From: an uncultured Pelagibacteraceae bacterium
Lineage (GTDB): Bacteria > Pseudomonadota > Alphaproteobacteria > Pelagibacterales > Pelagibacteraceae
NCBI GenBank assembly: GCA_902551895.1
Contig: CACDEU010000005.1
Span: 1 to 46,825, forward strand
Reading direction: 5' to 3'
Length of the DNA: 46,825 bases
Position 1 is the first letter of the stretch. Every line of letters begins with the position of its first letter. The notes beneath the pieces are model-generated. The model did not search any database, had not been told where the DNA came from, and worked only from the letters and a program-made list of their open reading frames with translations. Both the position numbers and the translations under genes were made by a program. This document shows, in pieces, positions 25,772 to 36,187 of this stretch.

Positions 25772-26635
25772 ATGAAAAAGATTTTACTACCATTAATTAT
25801 AGTACTAGGAGCAACAGCCTTCTTTTCAATTTTTATTGTTAAAGAAATTAATCAAGCAATAGTTCTTCAATTTGGAGATCCAAAAAGAATTATTTCTTCT
25901 CCAGGAATTAATTTTAAAATTCCTTTTATTCAAAACGTAGTTTTTTTAGATAAAAGAATATTAAATTTAGATGCTCCACCAGAAGAAGTAATTGCATCAG
26001 ATCAAAAAAGATTAATAGTTGATGCGTTTGCAAGATTTCAAATAGTTGATCCTTTGAAATTTTATATTTCTGTAGGAAATGAAAGAGTAGCTAGATCGCG
26101 TTTATCAACAATAATAAACTCAAGAATTAGAAGTGTTTTAGGAACACAAAGATTACAAACATTATTATCTGCAGATAGAACAAATCAAATGGCATTAATA
26201 CAAGATGGAGTAAATAATGAGGCAGAAAAATTTGGTATAAAAATTGTAGATGTGAGAATTAAAAGGGCAGACCTTCCACCAGCAAACAGTGAAGCAATCT
26301 ATAGAAGAATGCAAACGGAAAGAAATAGAGAGGCTAAAGAATTTAGAGCAAAAGGTGCAGAAATGGCAATAACTATTACGTCAACTGCAGATAAAGAGGT
26401 AACAGTAATTTTGGCAGAAGCTGAAAAACAATCTCAGATAATGAAAGGAGAAGGTGACGGTCAAAGAAATAAAATATTTGCAGATGCCTTCGGAAAAGAT
26501 CCTGAGTTTTTTGCATTTTATAGAGCAATGCAAGCTTATGAAAAAGCTTTAATAGGGGGAGAAACATCTTTGATCTTATCTCCAGATAGTGAATTTTTTA
26601 AATTCTTTGGGAATATAAAAGCTAAATTAGATTAG
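25772..26635 (+). CDS. hflC: HflC, FtsH-associated SPFH-domain protein
   Basis: Second subunit of the HflKC complex, 287 residues. An N-terminal transmembrane segment lies at about 3-23 and the SPFH domain starts with NQAIVLQFGDPKRIISSPGINFKIPF. The middle carries DAPPEEVIASDQKRLIVDAFARF and the helical region NREAKEFRAKGAEMAITITS, both characteristic of HflC. It sits directly after hflK and nine bases before the DUF2065 gene. In the family the HflKC cage limits FtsH access to membrane substrates. Confidence 0.95.
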   Translation: MKKILLPLIIVLGATAFFSIFIVKEINQAIVLQFGDPKRIISSPGINFKIPFIQNVVFLDKRILNLDAPPEEVIASDQKRLIVDAFARFQIVDPLKFYISVGNERVARSRLSTIINSRIRSVLGTQRLQTLLSADRTNQMALIQDGVNNEAEKFGIKIVDVRIKRADLPPANSEAIYRRMQTERNREAKEFRAKGAEMAITITSTADKEVTVILAEAEKQSQIMKGEGDGQRNKIFADAFGKDPEFFAFYRAMQAYEKALIGGETSLILSPDSEFFKFFGNIKAKLD

Positions 26636-26644
26636 TATTTTAGG

Positions 26645-26839
26645 ATGAGGGAACTGATCATTGCACTTGGTCTATTCTTTTTTATAGAAGGAATTTTATA
26701 CGCCTTATTTCCATCAAAAATGAAAAGTATTTTACTTAAAGCAAAAGATGCAAAAGAAAGCCAATTAAGAACAGGTGGACTAATTTTTGCATTAATTGGT
26801 TTTATTATAATTTGGTATATGAAAAAAAATGGCATTTAG
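26645..26839 (+). CDS. DUF2065 family small membrane protein
   Basis: A 64-residue protein with two hydrophobic segments at about 3-20 and 44-61. The family features are visible: ALGLFFFIEGILYALFPSKM at the N-terminal hairpin and QLRTGGLIFALIGFIIIW at the second span. DUF2065 (YjeT-like) genes commonly follow hflKC in proteobacteria, as here. Function unknown. Its 3' end overlaps degP by 11 bases, which points to coupled translation. Confidence 0.9.
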   Translation: MRELIIALGLFFFIEGILYALFPSKMKSILLKAKDAKESQLRTGGLIFALIGFIIIWYMKKNGI

Positions 26840-28232
26840 ATTTATAAAAATATTTTTAGTAGTTATAATTACTTTAAATTTATCTACTATATCTCACTCA
26901 AAAGATGCCCCAGCCTCTTTTGCAGATCTAGCAGAAAAACTAATGCCATCAGTTGTCAATATTTCAACAAGCCAAACTGTGGTTACAAAAAGTAATCCAT
27001 TTCCTGGGTTTGAATTTCCTCCTGGTTCGCCATTTGAAGACATGTTTAAAGATTTTGGAACTCCACAAAAAAGGAAAGCTTACGCACTCGGCTCTGGTTT
27101 TATAATTGATGAAAAAGGAATTGTTATTACAAATAACCACGTTATTAAAGATGCAGATGATATTTTGGTAAGAGTTAATGGAGATAAAGAATATGAAGCA
27201 ACTATAATTGGAACAGATCCTTTATCAGATATTGCCGTATTACAAATTAAATCTAAAGATAAATTCCAACCGGTAAAATTTGGTGACTCAAGTAAAGCAA
27301 GAATTGGAGACTGGGTAATTGCAATAGGTAATCCTTTTGGTTTAGGCGGAACTGTTACAGCCGGAATAATTTCAGCAAGAAATAGAAACATCGGCATGAC
27401 TAGATATGAAGATTTTATTCAAACTGATGCATCAATTAATCAAGGAAATTCAGGTGGTCCTTTATTTAATATGGATGGAGATGTAGTTGGAATTAATACT
27501 GCAATATTAGGACAATCAGGGTCAATAGGTATTGGTTTTTCAATTCCTTCAAACAATGCAAAAATAGTTATTGATCAATTAATTAAATATGGCGAAACAA
27601 AAAGAGGATGGTTAGGAGTAAGAATTCAATACGTAACAAAGGAAATTGCAGATACTGAAAAACTAGACAAACCAAGAGGCGCATTAGTAGTAAGTGTTGC
27701 TGACAACAGCCCATCCAGCAAAGGTGGAATTTTATCTGGAGATATTATTTTAGAGTTCGATGGAAAACCAATTAATGAAATGAAAGAGCTACCTTTGATT
27801 GTTGCACAAACAGAAGTAGGAAAAACAGTAAATGTAAAAGTTTGGAGAAATAAAAGAGAAGTAGTAAAAAAAATTACCCTTGGAAGATTAGAAACCTCAG
27901 AAGATTTTAATATTAAAAAGGCTGAAGGACCAAAAACAACTGTCATAGAAGGTTTAAAAATAACTGTTAGACAATTAACAAGCCAAGATATTTCACAGAG
28001 AACTCTTCCATTTGAAACAGGTGCCGTTATCACCAAAATAGAAAATGATAGCCCAATAAACTTCTTAAGTGTGAATAATATAATTATTCTGGCAGATAAA
28101 AAGAAAGTTAAAACTATAGGTGATCTTAAAAATATTGTAAATGCTGCTTTAAGAAGAAGCGATAAAACTATAGAGATAACTTTTTATAACAACCAGGATC
28201 AATTAAGATCTATTGGTGTTAAACTTGATTAA
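26829..28232 (+). CDS. degP: Do/DegP family periplasmic serine protease with two PDZ domains
   Basis: Envelope quality-control protease, 467 residues. A signal peptide covers about residues 1-24 (FIKIFLVVIITLNLSTISHS). The trypsin-like catalytic triad is His104 (TNNHVI), Asp134 (SDIAVL) and Ser208 in NQGNSGGPLF. Two PDZ domains follow at roughly 260-355 and 375-465; the first contains GALVVSVADNSPSSKGGI and the second GAVITKIENDSPINF. Two PDZ domains fit DegP or DegQ rather than DegS. Placement after hflK-hflC-DUF2065 groups membrane and periplasmic proteolysis. Heat-shock control by the nearby RpoH is possible but no heat-shock promoter was identified. Confidence 0.94.
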   Translation: MAFRFIKIFLVVIITLNLSTISHSKDAPASFADLAEKLMPSVVNISTSQTVVTKSNPFPGFEFPPGSPFEDMFKDFGTPQKRKAYALGSGFIIDEKGIVITNNHVIKDADDILVRVNGDKEYEATIIGTDPLSDIAVLQIKSKDKFQPVKFGDSSKARIGDWVIAIGNPFGLGGTVTAGIISARNRNIGMTRYEDFIQTDASINQGNSGGPLFNMDGDVVGINTAILGQSGSIGIGFSIPSNNAKIVIDQLIKYGETKRGWLGVRIQYVTKEIADTEKLDKPRGALVVSVADNSPSSKGGILSGDIILEFDGKPINEMKELPLIVAQTEVGKTVNVKVWRNKREVVKKITLGRLETSEDFNIKKAEGPKTTVIEGLKITVRQLTSQDISQRTLPFETGAVITKIENDSPINFLSVNNIIILADKKKVKTIGDLKNIVNAALRRSDKTIEITFYNNQDQLRSIGVKLD

Positions 28233-28235
28233 TTA

Positions 28236-29147
28236 ATGGACCTTAAGTCCAAAATCATTTTGATTGCAGGTCCAACAGCATGTGGTAAATCAGATTTTGC
28301 ATTAAAATTATCAAAAAAAATTAAAGGAGAAATTATTAATGCTGATAGCATGCAAGTTTATAAGCAACTTCAAATTTTAACAGCAAGACCCAAAAAAAAA
28401 GATCTAAAAAAAATAAAACATCACCTATATGGTTTTTGTGATGTAAGAAAAAACTATTCAACTGGTGAATGGTTAAAGCATTTATTGAAAAAGATTAAAG
28501 ATATTAGAAAAAGAAAGAAGGTTCCCATTATAGTTGGTGGCACAGGCTTATATTTTAAAGCTCTTACTGATGGTTTAGTTAAAATACCAAATATTCCAAT
28601 CCAAGCAAGAAATAAAATTAGATTGATGCAGAGAAAATTAGGTCAAAAAAAATTCTATAATAGATTATTAAAATTTGATCCTTTAATAAAAAACACAATT
28701 GAAAAAAATGATGTTCAAAGATCTATAAGAGCTTATGAAATCAAGTACCAAACAAAAAAATCAATTATTGAGTGGTTTAAAAAAACTATAATTTATTTTT
28801 CTCCAGATGAATTTATTAAAATTTATATTGATTACCCAAGAGAAAGCTTGATAAAGAGAATCAATTTGAGAGTAGAAGATATGTTTGCAGAAGGAGCCGT
28901 TGAGGAAGTAAGAAGATTTAATAAACTTAAAGTCAAAAAAGAAAATAGTTCAAATAAGGTTATTGGAATTAAAGAAATATCAAATTTTTTAAACAAACGG
29001 TGTTCTCTTGATCAGACCAAGGAGTTAATTGCTATTAAAACAAGGCAATATGCCAAAAGACAGGCGACATGGGCAAGAGGTCAAATGGGATCCTGGCAAA
29101 AAATTAATCCTAAAAATTTGAGTTTAACTTTAAAAAAATTAAAATAA
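28236..29147 (+). CDS. miaA: tRNA dimethylallyltransferase
   Basis: Transfers a dimethylallyl group from DMAPP to A37 of tRNAs that read UNN codons (i6A37). It has 303 residues. The P-loop is GPTACGKS at 12-19, followed by the substrate motif INADSMQVYKQLQILTARP, then VGGTGLYFKAL and the C-terminal KTRQYAKRQATW block that contacts tRNA. It consumes the product of the isoprenoid pathway, which begins at dxs in this window. It begins three bases after degP. Confidence 0.96.
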   Translation: MDLKSKIILIAGPTACGKSDFALKLSKKIKGEIINADSMQVYKQLQILTARPKKKDLKKIKHHLYGFCDVRKNYSTGEWLKHLLKKIKDIRKRKKVPIIVGGTGLYFKALTDGLVKIPNIPIQARNKIRLMQRKLGQKKFYNRLLKFDPLIKNTIEKNDVQRSIRAYEIKYQTKKSIIEWFKKTIIYFSPDEFIKIYIDYPRESLIKRINLRVEDMFAEGAVEEVRRFNKLKVKKENSSNKVIGIKEISNFLNKRCSLDQTKELIAIKTRQYAKRQATWARGQMGSWQKINPKNLSLTLKKLK

Positions 29148-29160
29148 TCACGTCTTAAAC

Positions 29161-29190
29161 TTGACCTATTAGCACAACTTCAGCTAGATT
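29161..29190 (+). promoter_or_regulatory. possible promoter for ilvB-ilvH-ilvC
   Basis: TTGACC at 29161-29166 and TAGATT at 29185-29190 (18-base spacer) lie in the 49-base spacer before ilvB. The first base transcribed would be near 29197, which is the A of the ilvB ATG, so the message may be leaderless. No leader peptide or attenuator is visible in the spacer. Confidence 0.35.
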
Positions 29191-29196
29191 GGCTAA

Positions 29197-30962
29197 ATGT
29201 CAAAATTGTATTCAGGAGCTGAGATTGTATTCAAGTGCTTGGAAGACCAAGATGTAGAATTTATTTTTGGTTATCCTGGTGGTGCTGTTCTTCCTATTTA
29301 TGATGAATTAAAAAATTTTAATTTTTTAAAACATATTTTAGTTCGTCATGAACAAGGTGCCGGACATGCAGCTGAAGGATATGCTAGATCTTCTGGAAAG
29401 CCAGGAGTTCTGCTAGTTACCTCAGGCCCTGGAGCCACTAACGCTGTAACTGCTTTAACTGATGCTTATATGGATTCAGTTCCATTGGTTTGTATTTCTG
29501 GACAAGTTCCTACACACTTGATAGGCACTGATGCTTTTCAAGAATGTGATACGACAGGAATAACAAGACCATGTACAAAGCATAATTGGTTAGTTAAAGA
29601 CGTAAAAGATTTAGGAAAAACAATTCATAAAGCATTCGAAGTTGCGACAACAGGTAGACCTGGACCTGTTTTGGTTGATATTCCAAAAGATGTTCAGTTT
29701 CAAAAAACAAATTATACAAAACTTAAAAAGCAAAAAAAAACAAATGGTAAAATCCATAATCATTTTTCGCAAAAGGACATTGATGAACTGATTGAGTTAA
29801 TGAACAAAGCTTCTAAGCCAATTTTTTATACAGGTGGAGGTGTTATAAATTCAGGACCAAAAGCAAGTGAGCTTTTACGAGAGCTGGTGAATAAAACTGG
29901 TTTTCCAATAACCTCAACATTACAAGGCTTAGGCTCATACCCTGGAGAAGATAGTCAATTTTTGGGTATGCTTGGTATGCATGGATCATACGAAGCTAAC
30001 AATGCAATGCATGATTGCGATTTAATGATAAATATTGGAGCAAGGTTTGATGACAGAATAACTGGAAAGATAGATGAATTCTCTCCTAAATCAAAAAAAG
30101 TTCACATCGATATTGATCCGTCTTCAATTAATAAAAATGTTAAAGTAGACTTGCCAATAATAGGTGATGTTGCTGAAGTTATTACTTCTACAATTAAAAC
30201 TATAAAAAAAACAAAACCTAATTTTGCAAAATCAAATAAACAAAAAATTTCAAAGTGGTGGGAACAAATTCAAAAATGGAGATCAGTTAATTCTTTTGAC
30301 TTTGTTAATAGCGATGAAACTATAAAACCCCAATATGCAGTGCAAAGGCTTTATGAATTAACTAAAAATAAAGATACATATATTACAACGGAAGTAGGGC
30401 AACATCAAATGTGGGCAGCACAACATTATAAATTTGATAAACCTAATCGTTGGATGACTTCTGGAGGCTTAGGAACAATGGGCTATGGATTGCCAGCAGC
30501 TGTTGGTGTGCAAGTTGCACACCCAAATAAATTAGTAATTGATATTGCTGGAGAAGCATCAGTTTTGATGACTATGCAAGAAATGTCTACAGCAGTTCAA
30601 TATAGTCTTCCTATAAAAATATTTATTTTAAATAACGAATATATGGGAATGGTTAGGCAGTGGCAGGAATTATTGCATGATAAAAATTATTCTGAAAGCT
30701 ATACCGCCGCTTTACCTGATTTTGTAAAACTTGCAGAAGCATATGGCTGTGTTGGAATAAAAGCCTCAACACCACAAGAGTTAGATGACAAAATAATAGA
30801 AATGATTAACACTGACAGACCAGTAATATTTGACTGCAGAGTAGATAAACAAGAAAACTGTTTTCCAATGATACCCTCAGGAAAACCACACAATCAAATG
30901 CTTTTGGGTCCTAAAGATCAAAAAGAAAATAAAATTACCGGAAAAGGAAAGACTTTAGTTTA

Positions 30963-30963
<1 letters not shown>
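29197..30963 (+). CDS. ilvB: acetolactate synthase large (catalytic) subunit
   Basis: ThDP/FAD enzyme that makes acetolactate (valine, leucine) or acetohydroxybutyrate (isoleucine). It has 588 residues. The N-terminal domain has FGYPGGAVLPIYDEL and the catalytic Glu52 in RHEQGAGHAAEGYAR. The central FAD/Rossmann-like domain and C-terminal ThDP domain are complete, with NNEYMGMVRQWQEL as expected. In the metal-binding GDG/GDA motif the aspartate is replaced by Glu453 (DIAGEASVLM), which is unusual. The gene overlaps ilvH by one base and is the first of ilvBHC. Confidence 0.96.
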
Positions 30964-32551
<1,588 letters not shown>

Positions 32552-32562
32552 AGTTTAACTTC

Positions 32563-33567
32563 ATGGATAAAGTTTTAATTACTGGTGTTGCAGGTTTTTT
32601 AGGTTCGCACTTGGCAGACCATTTGATTAAGGCTGGTTATAAAGTCGTTGGTGTTGACAACCTTATAGGTGGCGATTTAGAAAACTTAGATAAACAGGTT
32701 GAATTTTACCAATATAATTGTCAGGATTTTGAAAAAATTAATAAAATTACAAAAGGAGTAAAATATATATACCATTGTGCGGCTACTGCACACGAAGGTC
32801 TATCGGTATTTTCGCCAACAGAGATTGCAAAAAATAACCTTGTTGCATCAAATAGCGTAATTGCAGCAGGAATTAATAATAAAGTTAAAAGAATTATATA
32901 TTGTTCATCAATGGCAAGATACGGACGTCAAGTCCTTCCATTTACAGAAGATATGAAACCAATGCCAGTTGATCCATATGGTATATGCAAAGTAGCAGGA
33001 GAAGAAACTTTAAAAATTTTATGTGATTTAAATAAAGTCGAATGGGTAATTGCTGTTCCACATAACATCATTGGTCCTAAGCAAAAGTATGATGATCCTT
33101 TTAGAAATGTAATTTCAATATTTTTAAATAGAATTCTTCAAGGCAAACCTCCATTAATCTATGGAGATGGTAAGCAAAAGCGTTGTTTTTCATATATAGA
33201 TGATTGTGTTTATTGTTTGCTCAAAATGTTAGACGATAAAAATGTAATTAGTCAAATAATAAATATCGGACCTGACGAAAACTTTATAACAATTAATGAA
33301 GCAGCTGAAATTTGTTCTAATATTTCAGGTTCTAATTTTAAACCAGAATATTTAGAGGATAGGCCGCAAGAAGTTAAAGAAGCGACTTGTTCAGCTGATA
33401 AAGCTAGAAAATTATTAAATTATGAAACTAAAACATCTTTAGAAGAAGGTATTAGAAAGACATATGAATATATAAAAAATAAAGGTCCAAAAGAATTTAA
33501 TTATCATATGGATATTGAAATTAAGAATGAACTTACACCAAAATCTTGGAAAGATAAGATTATTTAA
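32563..33567 (+). CDS. NAD-dependent epimerase/dehydratase (extended SDR family)
   Basis: Nucleotide-sugar modifying enzyme, 334 residues. The NAD motif is GVAGFLG at 8-14. The catalytic set is Ser115/Ser116 (YCSSMARYG), Tyr139 and Lys143 in DPYGICKVAGEE. FSYIDDCVYCLLKML and DRPQEVKEATCSADKARKLL in the C-terminal half are typical of UDP-hexose 4-epimerase relatives (GalE/WbpP-like). The substrate cannot be named. It begins 11 bases after ilvC and is followed by two glycosyltransferase-like genes, so it probably makes an activated sugar for a surface glycan. Confidence 0.85.
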   Translation: MDKVLITGVAGFLGSHLADHLIKAGYKVVGVDNLIGGDLENLDKQVEFYQYNCQDFEKINKITKGVKYIYHCAATAHEGLSVFSPTEIAKNNLVASNSVIAAGINNKVKRIIYCSSMARYGRQVLPFTEDMKPMPVDPYGICKVAGEETLKILCDLNKVEWVIAVPHNIIGPKQKYDDPFRNVISIFLNRILQGKPPLIYGDGKQKRCFSYIDDCVYCLLKMLDDKNVISQIINIGPDENFITINEAAEICSNISGSNFKPEYLEDRPQEVKEATCSADKARKLLNYETKTSLEEGIRKTYEYIKNKGPKEFNYHMDIEIKNELTPKSWKDKII

Positions 33568-33573
33568 TTTTAA

Positions 33574-34296
33574 ATGAAAGAAAAATTTTTAATTTTTATT
33601 CCAGCATATAATGTTGAAGATAAAATCTTTAATGTTTTAAATCAAATACCTAAAAAAATTTTTAGAAAAGAAAAAGTAGATATTCTTATAATCAATGATA
33701 ATTCTAAAGATAATACAAAAAAAATTATTATTAAATTAAAAAAAAAATTCAAATTTAAAATCAAAATTTTAAATAATAAAAAAAATTTAGGATATGGAGG
33801 CGTGCAAAAAAAAGCATATAAATATGCAATCAAACAAAATTATGAAAATGTGATAATGTTGCATGGGGATGGACAATATACTCCAAAAAAAATACCGAAA
33901 TTTATTCAAGAACTAAAAACAGAAAATTTTGATGCAGTTTTTGGTACAAGAATGTGGAGTTTATCAAGTGCCATAAAAGGAGGAATGCCTATTTATAAAT
34001 TTTTTGGAAATATATTTTTAACAAAGATTCAAAATTTAATTTTAGGAATAAAAATGAGCGAGTTTCATTCTGGATATAGATCTTACAAAGTTAAATCATT
34101 AAAAAAAATAAACTTAAACAAACTTTCCAATCGATTTCATTTTGATACTGAGATTATAATTCAATTTATTATTAAAAAATTTACAATTAAAGAGATACCT
34201 ATTCCAACCATTTATAGAGATGAAGTATCACACCTTAAATCAATTCCCTATGGAATAAATGTTCTTTTATCTACAATTAAAGCTGGATATAGATAA
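33574..34296 (+). CDS. family 2 glycosyltransferase (DPM1/ArnC-like)
   Basis: A GT-A fold glycosyltransferase of 240 residues. The N-terminus IFIPAYNVEDKI, IINDNSKDNT and GYGGVQKKAYKYA form the nucleotide-sugar site, and HGDGQYTPKKIPKF holds the metal-binding D-x-D-like motif in the position seen in dolichol/undecaprenyl-phosphate mannosyltransferases. FHSGYRSYKV and FHFDTEIIIQFI follow. It lacks C-terminal membrane segments, so it is the soluble short form. It likely charges a lipid-phosphate carrier with sugar that the following GT39-like protein would use; that coupling is inference. Confidence 0.85.
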   Translation: MKEKFLIFIPAYNVEDKIFNVLNQIPKKIFRKEKVDILIINDNSKDNTKKIIIKLKKKFKFKIKILNNKKNLGYGGVQKKAYKYAIKQNYENVIMLHGDGQYTPKKIPKFIQELKTENFDAVFGTRMWSLSSAIKGGMPIYKFFGNIFLTKIQNLILGIKMSEFHSGYRSYKVKSLKKINLNKLSNRFHFDTEIIIQFIIKKFTIKEIPIPTIYRDEVSHLKSIPYGINVLLSTIKAGYR

Positions 34297-34315
34297 AATA
34301 TATAAATAATTTTTT

Positions 34316-36118
34316 ATGAATTTAAGTTTAAGAGAGTTCCTGATTTGGAAAATTATAATTATTTCTGTTTTGATTGTTTTATCTACAGAAATATTAAGTT
34401 TTTTTAGCGCCATTAATAGATCTAGTATCAAAATTTTGTGGGGTGTTTCATTAGTAATTTTCTTAATAAGTATTTTTTATTTTTATAAAAAAAAAATAAT
34501 CCTCTTTAAGAATCTAAAAAAAAAAGTGAGTTTTCCTAAATTTGAAATTTTTTTAATTCTAATTATTTTATTTTTAACTTTTATAATTTCAATAATTTAT
34601 CCACCAAATACATTGGATGCGATGGCATATCATATGCCAAAAGTAATGCATTGGACCCAAAATAATAGTCTTAATTTTTATCCAACAGATGATTTAAGAC
34701 AATTAATACTAGCTCCCTTATCTGAATTTATACTACTACATTTATTTCTATTTTTTAATTCAGATAATTTTTCAAATTTAGTCCAGTGGTATTCAATGTT
34801 TGTAAGTTGCATAACTGTATCTTTAATAATTAAAGAGTTTGGATGTAATTATAAATTTCAAATTTTTGGAGTTTTATTTTGTTCTACTTTGCCAATGGGT
34901 ATATTGCAAAGTTCTAGTACTCAAACAGACTATGTAACTACTATGTGGTTAGTTATAATGGTTTATTTTATCTTAAAATATTTAAACACTAATTTTCTGA
35001 GATATTTAATTGGCTTTGCATTTTCTATTTCTCTTGGAATATTGACAAAAGGTACAACTTATATTTTTGCATTCTCTTTTTGTATTTGGCTTGGATCGTA
35101 TATACTTTTTAAAAACCGTAAACATTTTTTATATTTGTTGATTATTCCATTAATAATTTTAATTTTAAATCTTGGACATTTCAATCGTAATATAAACTTA
35201 TACACTAACCCTCTAGGATTAAGTGACGAGAGTCCTAGCTGGATAAATAAAAATTTGAGTATTAAAAATTTTACTTCGAACTTTATTAGAAATATAGGAT
35301 TGAATCTTTCGGTTCCAAGTAAAAAGATAAATTCTTTTACTGCAGAAAAAATAACTTTATCACTAAAAAAAATAAATATTTCAACAAAAGACTCTAACAC
35401 AACTAAAGTTCCAAATAGAGGATATTATATTCCATTTTCTTTTTATGAGAGTACAGCACCTAATACTGTTCATTTTATTTTAATTTTATTTATTACAGCT
35501 TATTTTTTTTTAAAAAAAAAAATATCAAATACTGAAAAATATTATTTTTACTCTGTAATTTTTGGGTTTTTATTATTTTCATTTTTACTTATGTGGAATG
35601 CGCAACATAATAGATTACTTTTAAGTTTTTTTGTTTTATATGCACCATTAGTTAGTTTTTTTTTATTTAAACTTGAAGTAAATAAATTTACTAAAATTTT
35701 AAGCATATTTTTATTTCTTTATTCTATACCTTATGTTTTGTTTAATAAATCAAGGCCTTTACTAGCAGAAATGAAATATGAAAATGGAAATTTAGAATTT
35801 TTTAAACCTTTTTTTTTAAAGGAAACTAGAGAAGAACTATATTTTATTGCAGATAAATTTTACAATAATAGAGATCTTTATAGTTATTATGCAGAAGCAT
35901 CAGAAAAAATAAAAAACTATAATTGTAAAAGAATAGGATTTGATAGCGGTGATACAAATATTGAGTATCCATTTTGGGCAATTTTGAAAGATAATCTAAA
36001 TAATACAAAATTTAAAATTTATAATGTAAATGTTAAAAATAAGTCTGCCACAATAGATGCAGATAATGATAATTTATGTGCAATAGTTTATGTAGATGAG
36101 GTGAAAATTTTAAATTAA
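34316..36118 (+). CDS. multi-pass membrane protein, GT39/ArnT-like glycosyltransferase
   Basis: A 600-residue polytopic protein with about ten or more hydrophobic segments between residues 8 and 490 and a soluble C-terminal part of ~100 residues. The first extramembrane loop has PPNTLDAMAYHMPKVMHW, where the acidic residue after the first long loop fits the catalytic aspartate of GT-C enzymes such as PMT and ArnT. STQTDYVTTMW and GILTKGTTYIF are further GT-C-like blocks. These enzymes use polyprenyl-phosphate sugars, which fits the GT2 gene 20 bases upstream. The acceptor is unknown. It is very A+T-rich even for this window. Confidence 0.72.
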   Translation: MNLSLREFLIWKIIIISVLIVLSTEILSFFSAINRSSIKILWGVSLVIFLISIFYFYKKKIILFKNLKKKVSFPKFEIFLILIILFLTFIISIIYPPNTLDAMAYHMPKVMHWTQNNSLNFYPTDDLRQLILAPLSEFILLHLFLFFNSDNFSNLVQWYSMFVSCITVSLIIKEFGCNYKFQIFGVLFCSTLPMGILQSSSTQTDYVTTMWLVIMVYFILKYLNTNFLRYLIGFAFSISLGILTKGTTYIFAFSFCIWLGSYILFKNRKHFLYLLIIPLIILILNLGHFNRNINLYTNPLGLSDESPSWINKNLSIKNFTSNFIRNIGLNLSVPSKKINSFTAEKITLSLKKINISTKDSNTTKVPNRGYYIPFSFYESTAPNTVHFILILFITAYFFLKKKISNTEKYYFYSVIFGFLLFSFLLMWNAQHNRLLLSFFVLYAPLVSFFLFKLEVNKFTKILSIFLFLYSIPYVLFNKSRPLLAEMKYENGNLEFFKPFFLKETREELYFIADKFYNNRDLYSYYAEASEKIKNYNCKRIGFDSGDTNIEYPFWAILKDNLNNTKFKIYNVNVKNKSATIDADNDNLCAIVYVDEVKILN

Positions 36119-36137
36119 AAAATTTTAATTAAATATT

Positions 36138-36170
36138 TTGCAATATCTACTATAGATTGTATTATATAAT
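36138..36170 (+). promoter_or_regulatory. possible promoter for leuA-mreBCD-mrdAB
   Basis: The 69-base spacer before leuA holds TTGCAA at 36138-36143 with a possible -10 TATTAT at 36160-36165 (16-base spacer) or the perfect TATAAT at 36165-36170 (21-base spacer, too long for that -35). leuA starts at 36188. This is the only spacer of any size before the long leuA-rodA run. Confidence 0.4.
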
Positions 36171-36187
36171 ATTCAAAAATTTAAGTT

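Noticed and set aside
27626-28036. 136-codon minus-strand open frame
   Set aside because: It is antisense to the PDZ region of degP; its hydrophobic, serine/threonine-rich product is what the complement of lysine/glutamate-rich coding gives.
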